The notes: generated by a model from the letters alone, not told the origin. A stretch of 64,000 bases of DNA from Verrucomicrobiota bacterium (GCA_016871595.1 VHCY01000002.1:1-64000); one strand, 5' to 3'; counted from the first letter of the stretch, positions 38,339-51,502 are shown. Numbers and translations are program-made.

Positions 38339-40210
38339 ATGAACCCTCCGGCCCCGGGGCGCTTGCCTCCCCGCGACCGGTCTGGTTGCGTCTGGCGCGT
38401 GATCGACGCCTCCCCGCTGCTCGACAGCCTGAAGCCCAACTGGCGTCTCCTTCTGCCCCGGCTGGGCGGCGAGTTGCGGGGATACAGCCGCGAAGAGTTG
38501 CGCCGCGATCTGCAGGCCGCGCTGACCGTCACCCTCGTCTCCATCCCCCAGGTGCTCGGGTTCGCGCTCGTCTTGGGACTGCCGCCCACCACGGTGCTGA
38601 TGTGCGCGATCGTCGGCGCCTTCGTCTCCGCGCTCTACTTCTCCTCGCGGGTAATCATCTTCGGCGCGACCAATTCGGTCACGCTGCTCGTCGCCTCCGC
38701 GATCCACTATGGCCGCGCCACCGCGCTCACGCCCCTCGAGCTGGCGGTCGTCCTCGCCGGCCTCATCGGGATTTTGCAGATCCTCGCCGCGCTGCTCCGG
38801 CTCGGCCAGGTGACCCAGTTCATCTCGCGCTCGGTGGTGATCGCGTACTCGGCGGCCACGGGGGTGCTGCTGGTGATCACCCAGCTCCACGGGCTCTTCG
38901 GGATTCCCCGCGACCGCAGCCAGCCGATGCTCATCCAATTCTGGACGGGGCTGCAGCAGATCGCCCGGCTGGATTTCAATTACGCCGTGCCGCTGACCGG
39001 AGGGGCCGCCCTGGCACTTTACCTGTTGCTCCGGGCCGTGCGGCCGAAGTGGCCCGGGCTGCTGCTCGGCCTGGTGGTGATCACCCTGCTCAGCTGGCAC
39101 GTGCCGCAGTTGCGGGGGCTGGGCATCCCGACCCTCGCGGATCAGGGGGCCCTGGACGCCGTGTTGCCCGAGTACGCCGGGGTGCCATTCGGGCCGGAGG
39201 ACCTGCCGCTCCTGCGCACCATCCTGAGCACCGCGCTCGCGATCGCGCTCCTGGGGATGATCGAGGCCGTGTCGCTCGCCAAGGGATACGCGCCGCGGCA
39301 CGGCGACACCATCGACCCGAACCGGGAGGTGATGGGCCTGGGCGCCGGCAACCTCGCGAACGCCTTCTTCGGCACGATCCCGGGCTCCGTCTCGTTCGTA
39401 CGCTCCGCGGTCAACGTCCAGAGCGGGGCGGCCACCCGGGTGGCCGGCCTGGCCGCGGCCCTGCTGCTGCTGGTCGCGCTGCTGCTGTCTTCCCGTTTCC
39501 TCAACCACATCCCCATCCCTGCCCTTGCAGCCTCGCTGGTCCTCGTGGGCCTGCGGATGATTGATTGGTCGCACATCCGGATCGCCGCCCGCGCGACGCG
39601 CTCCGACGCGGTCGTCCTCGCCCTGACCTTCGCCGCCGCGCTGCTGCTCCCGCTGGACACCGCGATCTACCTCGGGATCGGCGCCTCCCTCGCCTTCGCG
39701 CTGCGCAAGGCCTCCACCCCCAAGCTCGTGGAATACACCTTCGACGCGGACGACCGGCTGGCCCAGCTCCCCGCGCAGGGAGTGCGGGCGCACCCGCAGA
39801 TCGCGATCATCCACGTCGAGGGGGAGCTTTTCTTCGGCGCCGCGGACCTCTTCCAGGAGCAGGTCCGACAACGCCTCGAGCAGGAGGACCTGCGGGTCGT
39901 GGTCCTGCGCCTCCGGAGCGCCCGCCACCTCGACGCGACCACGGTCTTCGCCCTGCACGCGCTCGACGACTGGCTGCGCCAGACGGGGCGCCACCTCCTG
40001 ATCAGCGGCGTGCAGGAGGACGTGCTGCGCGTTCTGCGCAACAGCGGGCTGCTCGCGAAGCTCGGCGCCGAGAACGTCTTCCCCTCCGCGGAGAACCCCA
40101 ACCTCGCCACTAAGCGGGCCTTGCAGCGCGCGCAGCAGCTCCTGCAGGCTCCCCAAGCCGAGGTGCGGCTATACTTTGATCGCGACCCCTCCACCCCCAA
40201 CCCCGGTTGA
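38339..40210 (+). CDS. SulP-family anion transporter with C-terminal STAS domain
   Basis: Multi-TM core, FGTIPGSVSFVRSAVNVQSGAATRVAG, STAS region IAIIHVEGELFFGAAD...HLDATTVFAL; GTG 38399 is an alternative start. Confidence 0.87.
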   Translation: MNPPAPGRLPPRDRSGCVWRVIDASPLLDSLKPNWRLLLPRLGGELRGYSREELRRDLQAALTVTLVSIPQVLGFALVLGLPPTTVLMCAIVGAFVSALYFSSRVIIFGATNSVTLLVASAIHYGRATALTPLELAVVLAGLIGILQILAALLRLGQVTQFISRSVVIAYSAATGVLLVITQLHGLFGIPRDRSQPMLIQFWTGLQQIARLDFNYAVPLTGGAALALYLLLRAVRPKWPGLLLGLVVITLLSWHVPQLRGLGIPTLADQGALDAVLPEYAGVPFGPEDLPLLRTILSTALAIALLGMIEAVSLAKGYAPRHGDTIDPNREVMGLGAGNLANAFFGTIPGSVSFVRSAVNVQSGAATRVAGLAAALLLLVALLLSSRFLNHIPIPALAASLVLVGLRMIDWSHIRIAARATRSDAVVLALTFAAALLLPLDTAIYLGIGASLAFALRKASTPKLVEYTFDADDRLAQLPAQGVRAHPQIAIIHVEGELFFGAADLFQEQVRQRLEQEDLRVVVLRLRSARHLDATTVFALHALDDWLRQTGRHLLISGVQEDVLRVLRNSGLLAKLGAENVFPSAENPNLATKRALQRAQQLLQAPQAEVRLYFDRDPSTPNPG

Positions 40211-40213
40211 ATA

Positions 40214-41044
40214 ATGCTCCGCCGCCACTTCCTGCACGCCGCCGCTTCCGCCGCCGCCCTGGCACCCCGCGCCACCGCCGGCCAATTCACCGGCCGGATC
40301 CGCAAGTCGCTGAAGTGGGGGATGGTCACCGGGGCCAAGGGCCAGCCCCTCGAGGCCGCCTTCCGGCGGCTGCGTGAATGCGGGTTCGACGGGGTCGAGC
40401 CCAGCCTCAGCCACGTGAAGGACGAGGCCGCCTGGCTCGCCGCCAGCCGGGCGAGCGGGCTTTTGATCGACGGCACGGTCGCCGCCCGCACGGAGGCGCT
40501 CGGCGACGGCATCGAGCTCACGCGCCGCCTCGGCGGGGACTCGATGCTCGTGGTCGCCCGTTACGACCAGAAGACTTCGCTCCTGCGCAACTGGGAGCGC
40601 TGCCGGGACCAGCTGCGCGAGGCGGCTCCCCTCGCCGAACGCGCGCGCATCCGGCTGCTGGTGGAGAACGTCTGGGCCACGTTCCTCGTCAGCCCCTTCG
40701 ACCTCGCCCGCTTCATCGACGAGGTCGGCAGCCCGTGGGTCCAGGTGCATTTCGACGTCGGCAACCTGATGCGCTGGGGCGTCGCCGAACACTGGGCCGA
40801 GGTCCTCGGCCGGCGGATCCTCAAGCTCGACGTGAAGGAGTACGACCTCGGCCGGGCGATGCGCGAGGGGATGCAGAAGGGTTTCGATGTCCCGCTGGGC
40901 GAGGGCAGCATCAACTGGCCCGCCGTGCGCGCGGAACTGGCCCGGATCGGCTACACGGGATGGGCCGCCGCCGAGGTCAAGGGCGGCGACTGGGCCTACC
41001 TCGCCGACGTGGCCAGGCGGATGGACCGCGTCCTGGACCTTTGA
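40214..41044 (+). CDS. Sugar phosphate isomerase/epimerase (xylose isomerase-like TIM barrel)
   Basis: [26 protein letters not shown]-like leader; [34 protein letters not shown]. Confidence 0.82.
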   Translation: MLRRHFLHAAASAAALAPRATAGQFTGRIRKSLKWGMVTGAKGQPLEAAFRRLRECGFDGVEPSLSHVKDEAAWLAASRASGLLIDGTVAARTEALGDGIELTRRLGGDSMLVVARYDQKTSLLRNWERCRDQLREAAPLAERARIRLLVENVWATFLVSPFDLARFIDEVGSPWVQVHFDVGNLMRWGVAEHWAEVLGRRILKLDVKEYDLGRAMREGMQKGFDVPLGEGSINWPAVRAELARIGYTGWAAAEVKGGDWAYLADVARRMDRVLDL

Positions 41045-41054
41045 TCCCACCCCG

Positions 41055-42389
<1,335 letters not shown>

Positions 42390-42416
42390 GGCGGCGGCGC
42401 CCGTCCTAACGGCGAC

Positions 42417-43937
42417 TCAATCCGCCTGCTGGAAGGCCCTCACCGGGCCGAAAAGTCCGCCGACCGCGCGCCCGAGCCCGTCCTGCAGCCGCTGCAGTTC
42501 CGCATAGCGCCGGACCCGCGCTCGGTCCGGCGTGTGCCGCGTCGCCTCCGCGACCTTGACGACGCGATCCGTGTAATGGCGAAGGGGGTGCGCCTTGCCC
42601 GCGCGGTGCCCTTCGCACCAGGCGGCTTGAAGGGCGGCCCCGAGCGCAGCCCCCTCATCCTCCCGCATCCCGACCACCGGGACGCCGAAGATGTCGGCCA
42701 TCATCTGGCGCCAGACGGCGGACCGCGCGCCACCTCCGGTCACGCGGATCTCCCGGGGGCGCACCCCGAGTTCGCCGAGGCGCCGCAGCCCGTAATTCAT
42801 CCCCAGCGTCACCCCCTCCATCGCTGCGCGGGCCAGCGTGCCGCGATCCAGATTCGCGCGGTTGAGGCCCAGCAGGACACCGGAGCCCAACGGGACGTTG
42901 GGGGTGCGTTCCCCGGCGAGGTAGGGCAGCAGGAGCAGTCCCCCGGCCCCCGCGGGAGTCGCGGCGACGACCCGCTCGAAGGCCGGCCGGTCCAAACCGA
43001 GCAGCGCACGCACGCCCTCCGTGACGGACGTCACGTTCATCGTGCACAGCAGGGGCAGCCAGCCTCCCGTGGACGAGCAGAAGCCCGCGATCTCCCCCGC
43101 CGGATCGATGACCGGGGCATCGGAATGGGCATAAATGGTGCCGCTGGTCCCAAAGCTCGCGGAGACGACTCCCGGCACCACATTACCGGTGCCGATCGCC
43201 CCCATCATGTTGTCGCCGCCCCCCGCGCTGACGAGGACCTCGGGGGACACGCCGTACCGTCGCGCGAGATCCGGGCGGATGGTGCCTGCGGAGTGGTGGG
43301 CTTCGATCAGCAGCGGCAGCCAGTCGCCGAGGTTCCGGTCGATGGCGGCGAGCGCCGGGGCGGACCACCGCCGGCGGCGGACGTCGAGCAGCGCAGTGCC
43401 CGAGGCGTCGCCTGCCTCCATCGTGTAATTCCCTGTGAGGTGGAAGTTCAGGTAATCGTGCGGCAGGAGCACGTGGCGCAGACGGCGGAAATTTGCCGGT
43501 TCGTGCCGCCGCAACCAGAGGATCTTGGGGGCGGTGAAACCGGGCAGGAACCGGTTGCCCGTCGCCCGCAACGCGCCCCGCGCCCCGCCTAGCCGCCGGG
43601 TCAGCAGTTCGCACTCCTCCGTGGTGCTGGTGTCGCACCAGAGCTTCGCCGGCCGGATGACGGATCCCCGCGCGTCCAGCGGGACAAAGCCGTGCTGCTG
43701 GCCCGAGACCCCAATACCGCGGATCCGCCCGCGCTCGACCCCGGCGAGGGCGGCACGAATGGCCCGGTCCATCGCCCGGACCCAGTCCTCGGGATGCTGC
43801 TCCAGGTGCCCGACGGGCAGGCCGGGAATTAGCCGATGCGGGGCGCGCCCCTCCGCCACCACCCGACCGCGGTCTAGATCGAGGACAACTGCTTTGACGC
43901 TCTGCGTGCCGGAATCGATGCCGAGGAAGAGGGACAT
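42417..43937 (-). CDS. xylB: Xylulokinase (FGGY family)
   Basis: LFLGIDSGTQSVKAVVLD, GIGVSGQQHGFVPLD, RVTGGGARSAVWRQMMADIFGVPV. Confidence 0.9.
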   Translation of the reverse strand: MSLFLGIDSGTQSVKAVVLDLDRGRVVAEGRAPHRLIPGLPVGHLEQHPEDWVRAMDRAIRAALAGVERGRIRGIGVSGQQHGFVPLDARGSVIRPAKLWCDTSTTEECELLTRRLGGARGALRATGNRFLPGFTAPKILWLRRHEPANFRRLRHVLLPHDYLNFHLTGNYTMEAGDASGTALLDVRRRRWSAPALAAIDRNLGDWLPLLIEAHHSAGTIRPDLARRYGVSPEVLVSAGGGDNMMGAIGTGNVVPGVVSASFGTSGTIYAHSDAPVIDPAGEIAGFCSSTGGWLPLLCTMNVTSVTEGVRALLGLDRPAFERVVAATPAGAGGLLLLPYLAGERTPNVPLGSGVLLGLNRANLDRGTLARAAMEGVTLGMNYGLRRLGELGVRPREIRVTGGGARSAVWRQMMADIFGVPVVGMREDEGAALGAALQAAWCEGHRAGKAHPLRHYTDRVVKVAEATRHTPDRARVRRYAELQRLQDGLGRAVGGLFGPVRAFQQAD

Positions 43938-44035
43938 AGGATCATCCGATACGGGCGCCTCGCCGAGCCCGGGGCAAGCTGGACTTGGCGGCAGGCTTGC
44001 CTCCCCCTCCCGTCACGCCTGAATCCAGGCACCCC

Positions 44036-45448
44036 ATGGATCCCCTCTACCTGCTGCTGCTGGGCGTTGTCGTCGTGATCGGGGGCATCGTCGGGCTGCG
44101 CCTGCATCCCTTCGTGGCGCTGCTGGCGGCCGCGCTGGCCGTGGCGGTGCTGACCCCGGCCGCCACGCTGGAGCGCAACCTGCTGGCGCAGCAGAAGTCC
44201 CCCGCGGAGGCGCGGGCGCGGGCCGAGGACCCGGTGGGCACGCGGCTGGCGGCAAAGTTTGGTTCCGCCTGCGGCAACCTCGGCCTGCTCATCGCGCTCG
44301 CGTCCGTGGTCGGTGCCTGCCTCCTGCACAGCGGCGGCGCGGAGCGCATCGTGCGTTCGGCACTGCGGACCTTCGGGGAGAGGCGGGCCCCGGCGGTGCT
44401 GGCCTTCAGCGGGCTGATTCTGGGGGTACCGGTCTTCTTCGACACGGTGTTCCTGCTGCTGATTCCCATCGCACGGGCGCTCGCCGCGCGGACGGGGCGC
44501 GATTACCTGCTGTACGTGTTGGCGATCGCCGTGGGCACGACGATGACGCATTCCCTGGTGCCCCCGACCCCGGGCCCCCTGTTCGCGGCGACCACCCTGA
44601 AGGTGGACGTGGGGCTGATGATGCTGGCGGGGCTGGCGCTGAGCGCGCTGACCGCCAGCTGCGGCCTCGCCTACGCGGCGTGGGCGAACCGCCGGTGGCC
44701 GACACCGCTGCGCGCCGTCTCGGGCGACGCGGCCAACCTGGCGTCGCCGACCGCGGCCTTTCGCGATGAGGACCTGCCGCCGCTCGCGTTGGCGCTCGCG
44801 CCGATCGTGCTGCCCGTGCTGCTCATTTCGGGTGAGACCTTCAGCGACCTCGGCCTCCTGCCGGCGAGTCTCGTCCCGGCGGCCAGCCTGCTCGGGCACC
44901 CCAACATCGCCCTCGCCCTGGCGGCCGGCATCTCGCTTTTCACCTTGGCCACGCGACCCGGGCTAGGGGCGGATCAAGTCCGCCGGCACGTGCAGTCGGC
45001 GCTCGCGGACGGCGGCACCATCCTCCTCATCACCGCGGCCGGTGGGGTATTTGGCGGCTGTCTCCAGGACACCGGCGTGGGCGAGCGCCTGAAAGAGGTG
45101 GCGCAGGCCTATTCGGTCGGCGTCCTGCCCCTCGCCTTCATCGTGACCGCGCTGGTGCGCGTGGCCCAAGGCTCGGCCACGGTGGCCATGGTGACCAGCG
45201 TCGGAATCGTGGGCCCGCTCGCCGCGCCCGAGACGCTCGGCTGCCACCCGGTCTACCTTGCCCTGACGATCGGGTGCGCGTCCAAGCTCGTGCCCTGGAT
45301 GAACGACAGCGGGTTCTGGGTGCTGTCGCGGGCGGCGGGCCTGTCTGAAAAGGAGACGTTGCGGACGATGTCGGTGATGTTCGCCCTGATGGGCGTGGTC
45401 GGCTTCCTGATCATCCTCGCCGCCGCGCGGCTGCTGCCGCTCATCTGA
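44036..45448 (+). CDS. GntP-family gluconate:H+ symporter
   Basis: GVPVFFDTVFLLLIPIARALA, THSLVPPTPGPL, ALVRVAQGSATVAMVT, LTIGCASKLVPWMNDSGFWV. Confidence 0.92.
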   Translation: MDPLYLLLLGVVVVIGGIVGLRLHPFVALLAAALAVAVLTPAATLERNLLAQQKSPAEARARAEDPVGTRLAAKFGSACGNLGLLIALASVVGACLLHSGGAERIVRSALRTFGERRAPAVLAFSGLILGVPVFFDTVFLLLIPIARALAARTGRDYLLYVLAIAVGTTMTHSLVPPTPGPLFAATTLKVDVGLMMLAGLALSALTASCGLAYAAWANRRWPTPLRAVSGDAANLASPTAAFRDEDLPPLALALAPIVLPVLLISGETFSDLGLLPASLVPAASLLGHPNIALALAAGISLFTLATRPGLGADQVRRHVQSALADGGTILLITAAGGVFGGCLQDTGVGERLKEVAQAYSVGVLPLAFIVTALVRVAQGSATVAMVTSVGIVGPLAAPETLGCHPVYLALTIGCASKLVPWMNDSGFWVLSRAAGLSEKETLRTMSVMFALMGVVGFLIILAAARLLPLI

Positions 45449-45456
45449 GCGACCGT

Positions 45457-46746
45457 TCAGGCGGCGTCCTGCGTCGGCTCTGTGCGCCCCGCTCGGCGGA
45501 GCGCCGGACGCCGCCGGCCCGCCACCACGGCGGCATCGATCACTACCTCGGAGACATCATCGCGGGAAGGGAGCTCGTACATCACCTCGAGCATCAGGGA
45601 CTCCAGGATGGAGCGGAGCGCACGGGCGCCGGTTTTGAGCTCCATGGCCCGCAGGGCGATGGCGTGGACCGCGTCCGGCGTGAAGCGAAGGCGGACCCCG
45701 TCCATGGCGAGCAGCTTGGCGTACTGCTTGACCATCGCGTTCTTGGTGCGCAGGAGGATGCGCTCAAGGTCGGGCACGTCGAGCCGATCAAGGACCGAGA
45801 CCACCGGGAGGCGTCCGATGAATTCCGGGATCATCCCGAAGCGGATGAGGTCCTCCGGCGCGAGCGCCTTCATCAGCTTCTCTGGGGTGGAGGCCTCCAG
45901 CGTGGCGGCCGAGCCGGCGCCGAACCCGAGGCTGCGGGCGCTGAGGCGGCGCTGGACGATGCCCTCCAGCCCGACGAACGCCCCGCCGCAGATGAAGAGG
46001 ATGTTCGCCGTGTTGATCTGCACGTACTCCTGGTTCGGGTGCTTCCGGCCGCCCTGGGGTGGCACGTTGCAGGTCGTGCCCTCAAGGATCTTCAGCAGCG
46101 CCTGCTGGACCCCCTCGCCGGAGACGTCACGGGTGATGGAGACGTTCTCGGTCTTGCGGCCGATCTTGTCGATCTCGTCGATGTAAATGATGCCGCACTC
46201 CGCCTTCTTGACGTCGTAATTCGCCGCCTGGAGCAGCCGCAGCACGACATTCTCGACGTCCTCCCCGACGTAGCCCGCCTCCGTCAGCGTGGTGGCGTCG
46301 GAGATGGCGAAGGGAACCTCGAGGATACGGGCGAGGGTCCGGGCGAGGAACGTCTTGCCCGAGCCCGTCGGGCCCGCGAGCAGGATGTTGCTCTTCTCCA
46401 CCTCGACGTCGCTGAACTCCGCCGCGGCTGTGCCCCCGCGGCCGGCATCGGCGTGGAAGCTCAGGCGCTTGTAATGATTGTAGACGGCGACCGACAGGAC
46501 CTTCTTCGCGTGCTCCTGCCCCACCACGTGCTCGTCGAGCGCCCGCTTCAGCTCCGCGGGCTTGACCAACCGGAACGCGGGGCGCGCCTCGCTCGCGGCC
46601 GGCTTCAGCTCCCGGTCCATAATCGTCTTGCAGACGTTGACGCAGGAATCGCAGATGTAGACGCCCGGTCCGGCGATGATCTTGCGCACCTCCGTCTGCG
46701 ACTTGCCGCAGAAGGAGCAGAGGGTCAATCGAGCGGACTTCGCCAT
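45457..46746 (-). CDS. clpX: ATP-dependent Clp protease ATP-binding subunit ClpX
   Basis: Zinc-finger [12 protein letters not shown]...CDSCV, Walker [29 protein letters not shown]. Confidence 0.96.
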   Translation of the reverse strand: MAKSARLTLCSFCGKSQTEVRKIIAGPGVYICDSCVNVCKTIMDRELKPAASEARPAFRLVKPAELKRALDEHVVGQEHAKKVLSVAVYNHYKRLSFHADAGRGGTAAAEFSDVEVEKSNILLAGPTGSGKTFLARTLARILEVPFAISDATTLTEAGYVGEDVENVVLRLLQAANYDVKKAECGIIYIDEIDKIGRKTENVSITRDVSGEGVQQALLKILEGTTCNVPPQGGRKHPNQEYVQINTANILFICGGAFVGLEGIVQRRLSARSLGFGAGSAATLEASTPEKLMKALAPEDLIRFGMIPEFIGRLPVVSVLDRLDVPDLERILLRTKNAMVKQYAKLLAMDGVRLRFTPDAVHAIALRAMELKTGARALRSILESLMLEVMYELPSRDDVSEVVIDAAVVAGRRRPALRRAGRTEPTQDAA

Positions 46747-46807
46747 CCGGCCAGACTGAACGGGCGGGCGGGTGAGTCGAGGCCGGACTTGGGCCGGCCG
46801 CGCGGGC

Positions 46808-47425
46808 TCAGGCGGCCGACTGGACGGCGGCCTGGGCTTCCCGGGTCGAGACGACGACGTGGTCCACGATCCCGTAATCCTTGGCCTCTGGGGCGCTCAT
46901 ATAGTAATCACGGTCCGAGTCGCGGCCGATCTGGTCGGCGGACTTGCCGGTGTGGCGCGCGAGGGCCTCGTTGAGGGTCTTGCGCCAGCGCAGGATCTCG
47001 CGGGCGGCGATCGCGATGTCCGCGGTCTGCCCCCCGGCCCCGCCGCTCGGCTGGTGGATCATCACCCGGCTGTTCGGCAGGGCGAAGCGCTTGCCCTTCG
47101 TGCCGGCGGCGAGCAGCACGGTGCCCATACTGGCGGCCATCCCGACGCAGTAGGTCACGATGTCACACTGCAGGAAGTTCATCGTGTCGTAGATGGCCAT
47201 CCCGCCCGTCACCACCCCGCCCGGCGAGTTGATGTAGAGGTGGATGTCCTTCTTCGCGTCCTCCATCTGGAGGAACAGCATCTGCGCGATGACGAGGTTG
47301 GCCACCTGGTCGTCGATCGGCGTGCCGATGAAGATGATGCGGTCCTTCAGCAGGCGGGAGTAGATGTCCATCGACCGCTCGCCGCGGCCGGTGTTTTCCA
47401 GAACGATGGGGACGTAGTAGCTCAC
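46808..47425 (-). CDS. clpP: ATP-dependent Clp protease proteolytic subunit
   Basis: [19 protein letters not shown], active-site Ser [26 protein letters not shown]. Confidence 0.96.
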   Translation of the reverse strand: MSYYVPIVLENTGRGERSMDIYSRLLKDRIIFIGTPIDDQVANLVIAQMLFLQMEDAKKDIHLYINSPGGVVTGGMAIYDTMNFLQCDIVTYCVGMAASMGTVLLAAGTKGKRFALPNSRVMIHQPSGGAGGQTADIAIAAREILRWRKTLNEALARHTGKSADQIGRDSDRDYYMSAPEAKDYGIVDHVVVSTREAQAAVQSAA

Positions 47426-47442
47426 GGGAGGTGGCGGGAGCC

Positions 47443-48765
47443 TCAGGAGGCGGGCGCCGCGACGGTAACCTTGGCCTTGGCGACCACGAAATCAACCGCC
47501 TTGTCGAAGATGATGGACTGCTGGACCGAGCGGAGCTGGGCGCGGTCGGCCCCGAGGGCCTGCGCCAGCTTGTCCGGCTTCTGCTGGGTGCGCATCGCCT
47601 CGCGGTAGATGAAGTTGTTGAGGTCCTCGTTGGTGACCTCGAGCTTCTCCTGCTCGGCGATGCGCCCGAGGATGAACTGCAGCTTCACCCGGTTGGTGGC
47701 CGCCTGCCGGGCACCCTGGAAGAGCTCCTTCTTGTCCTTTTCGAACTGCTCGGCCGCGACCCCGCGGCGCATATTCTCCTCGATGAACTGGCGCAGGAGT
47801 CCCTTGGTCTCGGTGTCCACGAGCGACTCCGGCACCGGAAAGTCCACCGCCGCGGCCAACTTCTCCGTGATCTGGCGACGCTGGGCCTGACGGTTCTCGT
47901 AGTCCTTCTGGAGCTTCAGGTTGGCGCTGATCTTGGCCTGGAGGCCGACAAGGTCATCCACCTGCTGCGCCTTGAAGAAGGCCTCGTCGAGGGCCGGCAG
48001 CACCCGCTCACGGATCTCCTGCACCTCGACGGCATACGCGACCGCCTTGCCCGCCAGGGCGGGAACCGGGGCGAAATCCGCTGGGAACGTAACGTTGACG
48101 GTCCGCTTCCCGCCGGCCTCGAGGCCGGCCAGTTGACGGCCGAGGCCCGGGATGACGCCATCGTGCTCGCCCTCAACCTCCTCCCAGGTCTGCGGCGCCT
48201 GCGCGTAAAGCTGCTTGTCGCCCGCCAGCTCTGTGATCGGCTGGCCGTCGATCGCTCCCGCGTACGAGAGCTTGACGTAGTCACCCTTGGCGGCGGGCCG
48301 CGCGGCCGCCTTGAAGTCGGCCCGCTCCGCGCGCAGCCCCTCGATCACCTTGCTGACCTCGGCGTCGGACACGTCCGTGGGCGCGACCTCGGTGGGCAGA
48401 TCCGTGTAGGCGGGCAGCGTGAACTCGGGGCGCACGTCGAGGGTCAGCGTGATGGTCGCGGCGGCGCCGGCCTTGATCTCACCCTCCTCGACCTTGACCA
48501 CGTTCACGACCTCCAGCTTCTGCTGCTCCTGCGCGGCCTCGTAGGCCTTGCTGACGACCTTCTGCTTGAGCTCGGCGGCCACTTCCTTGCCGAAGCGCTT
48601 GAGCACCATCGCCGCGGGCGCCTTGCCCGGCCGGAATCCCGGGATCCGCGCCAGCTGGGAAATCTCCCGCGCCACCCCGGCAAGCTCGGCGTCAACCTCG
48701 GCCGCGTCGAGCGCGACGACGACGGATTTGCGGGTGGCGGTCAGGTGATTGAGTTGGACGTTCAC
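47443..48765 (-). CDS. tig: Trigger factor
   Basis: N-terminal ribosome-binding [20 protein letters not shown]-like domain, tig-clpP-clpX synteny. Confidence 0.94.
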   Translation of the reverse strand: MNVQLNHLTATRKSVVVALDAAEVDAELAGVAREISQLARIPGFRPGKAPAAMVLKRFGKEVAAELKQKVVSKAYEAAQEQQKLEVVNVVKVEEGEIKAGAAATITLTLDVRPEFTLPAYTDLPTEVAPTDVSDAEVSKVIEGLRAERADFKAAARPAAKGDYVKLSYAGAIDGQPITELAGDKQLYAQAPQTWEEVEGEHDGVIPGLGRQLAGLEAGGKRTVNVTFPADFAPVPALAGKAVAYAVEVQEIRERVLPALDEAFFKAQQVDDLVGLQAKISANLKLQKDYENRQAQRRQITEKLAAAVDFPVPESLVDTETKGLLRQFIEENMRRGVAAEQFEKDKKELFQGARQAATNRVKLQFILGRIAEQEKLEVTNEDLNNFIYREAMRTQQKPDKLAQALGADRAQLRSVQQSIIFDKAVDFVVAKAKVTVAAPAS

Positions 48766-48886
48766 GGCAAGGGCGGGCGTTGAAGGAAGGTAAAGGGTCG
48801 CACCGTAGGCCGGCGTTTCCCTCGGTCAATGCCGATTCTCGCCGCCATCCGCCGACGCGCAATCGCGCCCGCGCCGGGAGCCGCGG

Positions 48887-49972
48887 TCAGCGGGCGGCCC
48901 GGACGAGCAGCGTGTTGACGTTCCGCTCCCCTTCCCGCGCGTACCGGACCTCCTCCGTGCGGCCGCGGATCAGGCGAATGGCGAGGTCATCCGCCCCGCT
49001 CCCCGGGGCCAGCACCTCGGCCGGTTCCCCGCGGGCGGAGCAGACCAGCTCGACCCGGCCGTCGCGCTCGGCGTAGGCCAACTCGAGCCGGACGTCGGCG
49101 CGGGAGGGTTGCAGGGCGAGCAACTCCTCGACCAACGAGAGCAGGTCCTCCGTGGTGCGCGGCGGCAAGACGTGGCGCGCGCCGAAGCGCTCGATCTCCG
49201 CGTTCAGGGCGTAAAGGTCGTAGGCGTCGTCCGTGATCTGCAGCGTCAGGCGCCGGATTCGCCGGATGAAGGCCTGCGTGAGCGGGCGGCGTGGCTCGCC
49301 GAAGATGACCGCCGGGGGCCCCTCCTCGTGGATCTCCCCACCGTCCATATAGAAAACGCGGGTGGAGATGGCCTCGGCGAAGGCCATCTCGTGCGTGACG
49401 ATGACCATCGTCATCCCGTCGCGCGCGAGGTTGCGGATGACGGCGAGCACCTCGCTGACCATCGTGGGGTCGAGCGCGGACGTGGGTTCGTCGAAGAGGA
49501 TGATCTCCGGGTCCATCGCGAGGCAGCGCGCGATCGCCACGCGCTGCTTCTGCCCGCCGGAAAGCTGGTCGGGATAGGCCTCGGCCTTGTGGGCGAGGCC
49601 CACCAGCGCCAGCAACTCGCGCGCGCGCGCGGTGGCGGCCGCGGGTTCGCGGCCGAGCAACCGCACGGGGCCGAGCGTGATGTTCCCGAGGACGGTCAGG
49701 TGCGCGTAGAGGTTGAAGTGCTGGAACACCATCCCCATCCGGCGGCGGAGGGCCGGCACGTCCGTGGCGGGGTCCAGCAGCGGTTGGTCGCCGATGAGGA
49801 TCTCGCCGGCGGTGGGGCGCTCGAGCAGGTTGAGGCACCGCAGGAACACGCTCTTGCCGGTCCCGGAGGGGCCGATCAGCGAGATGACCTCGCCCTTGCG
49901 GATCTCGCAATTGACCCCCTTGAGGACCTCAAGGTCCCCGAAGCGCTTCCGCAGCCCGCGCACGGTGATCAC
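48887..49972 (-). CDS. GlnQ-type amino-acid ABC transporter ATP-binding protein with atypical C-terminal extension
   Basis: [54 protein letters not shown] start overlaps permease TGA; ~130-aa extra C-terminus. Confidence 0.88.
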   Translation of the reverse strand: MITVRGLRKRFGDLEVLKGVNCEIRKGEVISLIGPSGTGKSVFLRCLNLLERPTAGEILIGDQPLLDPATDVPALRRRMGMVFQHFNLYAHLTVLGNITLGPVRLLGREPAAATARARELLALVGLAHKAEAYPDQLSGGQKQRVAIARCLAMDPEIILFDEPTSALDPTMVSEVLAVIRNLARDGMTMVIVTHEMAFAEAISTRVFYMDGGEIHEEGPPAVIFGEPRRPLTQAFIRRIRRLTLQITDDAYDLYALNAEIERFGARHVLPPRTTEDLLSLVEELLALQPSRADVRLELAYAERDGRVELVCSARGEPAEVLAPGSGADDLAIRLIRGRTEEVRYAREGERNVNTLLVRAAR

Positions 49973-51502
49973 GGGGCCACCCCCGTTCCCTGCCGCTGAT
50001 GCGGCGGCGTCACCTGGAGCTCGACCCGCTCCAGCGCCCACGCGATCAGCCAGGCGAGCACCAGATAGATGGCGGCGGTGACCAGCAGCGGGATGAAGGC
50101 GTCGAAGGTCCGGGAGCGGATGATGTCACCCGCCTTGGTGATGTCCTGCACGGCGATGTAGCCGACCACGGAGGTCATCTTGAAGAGCGAGATCACCTCG
50201 CCCTTGTAGACCGGCAGGACCTGACGCAGCGCCTGCGGCAGCACGATCAGCCGGAACGCCTGCGCGCGGGTGAAGCCACCCGCCACCCCCGCCTCCAGTT
50301 GGCCGCGGTCGACGCTCTGGATCGCCGAACGGAGCATCTCCGCGATGTAGGCGGCCGCGTTGAGGCCGAACGCGACGGCCGCGACCAGAATCGGGCTCAC
50401 GTGGAAAGACGCGAACACGACGTAATAAATGATCATCAGCACCACCAGCACCGGCACGCCGCGGAGGCACCAGATGTAGACCGCCGCCGCCTGCCGCAGC
50501 AGCGGCCGCGGGGACATCCGGCCCGCGCACACCACCCCGCCGAAGACCGTGCCGAAGAGCGTCGCGAGCACCGAGATCACGCACGTCACGAACAGCCCCT
50601 CCAAAATCAGCCGGTAACGCCCCTCGTCGACCAGGTTGGCACGGATCCGCAGCCCCAGCGGGAGCCCGGCCTCGGGGGGCGGCGTGGCCGTGGCGGCCGG
50701 CGCGGCGCCCGCGATGCGGTCCTGTCGGGTGACGACGCAGGCCACGAAGGCGATCAATTCGTCGGAAAACGCGACCCGCTTGCGGCGTTCCTCCGTCATC
50801 ACCAGCAGGCAGGCGATGGCCTCGATCCGGCCGCTGGCCAGCGCGGCGATCTGACCCGACACGTCCAGATCCCTCCAATTCCAGCGGCCGGCCGAGGCTG
50901 GCCGCAAAGCGCTCCGCGAGTTCCACCTCGAAGCCCGTGAAGGCGCCGTTGCGCACTCCCGTCCACGGCAGGCCCTTGGAGGCGGTGATGCCCAGCCGGA
51001 GCACCGGCCCCTGTCCCCGCGGCGGCAGCGGGGGCAGGTCCCGCGCGGCCTCCTTGAACCAGCGTTGCTGCATCGCCTCGTACACGCCGCTTTCCCGGAG
51101 ACCGCGCACGAACGCGTTGTACGCCGGTCGCAGCGTGGTGTCGTCCGGGCGGAAGGCGGCCCCCATCGGGCTGCGGTAGGCCTCCGGCACCAGGATCGCG
51201 AGGTTCGGCGTCGTGCGGAAGATCTCGCGCACCGATTCCAGGGCGAGGAAGGCCACGTCGGCCTTGCCGGTGGAGACCGCCAGCACGACGTCGGGCGTGG
51301 CCTTGAACTGGAGGACCTGCGCCTGCGGGTAGCGCCGCGCGACGTGCTCATCGTGCGAGGACCCCGCCACGAGGGCGATGCGGGCGCGGGTGAGGTCGTC
51401 GAGCCCGCGCAAAGTCCCGGGTTCCGCGGCGCCCACCCCGGCCACGAGCAGCAGCGCGGCCAGCAGCAGGTGGACGGCGGGTCGGAGGGGAGACGACAGC
51501 AC
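49969..51502 (-). CDS. Amino-acid ABC transporter: SBP_bac_3-like substrate-binding domain(s) fused to GlnP-type permease, interrupted by apparent frameshift near 50.87 kb
   Basis: SBP N-part in ORF 50126..51502; remaining SBP lobe ([42 protein letters not shown]) and permease in ORF 49969..51351. Confidence 0.75.
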
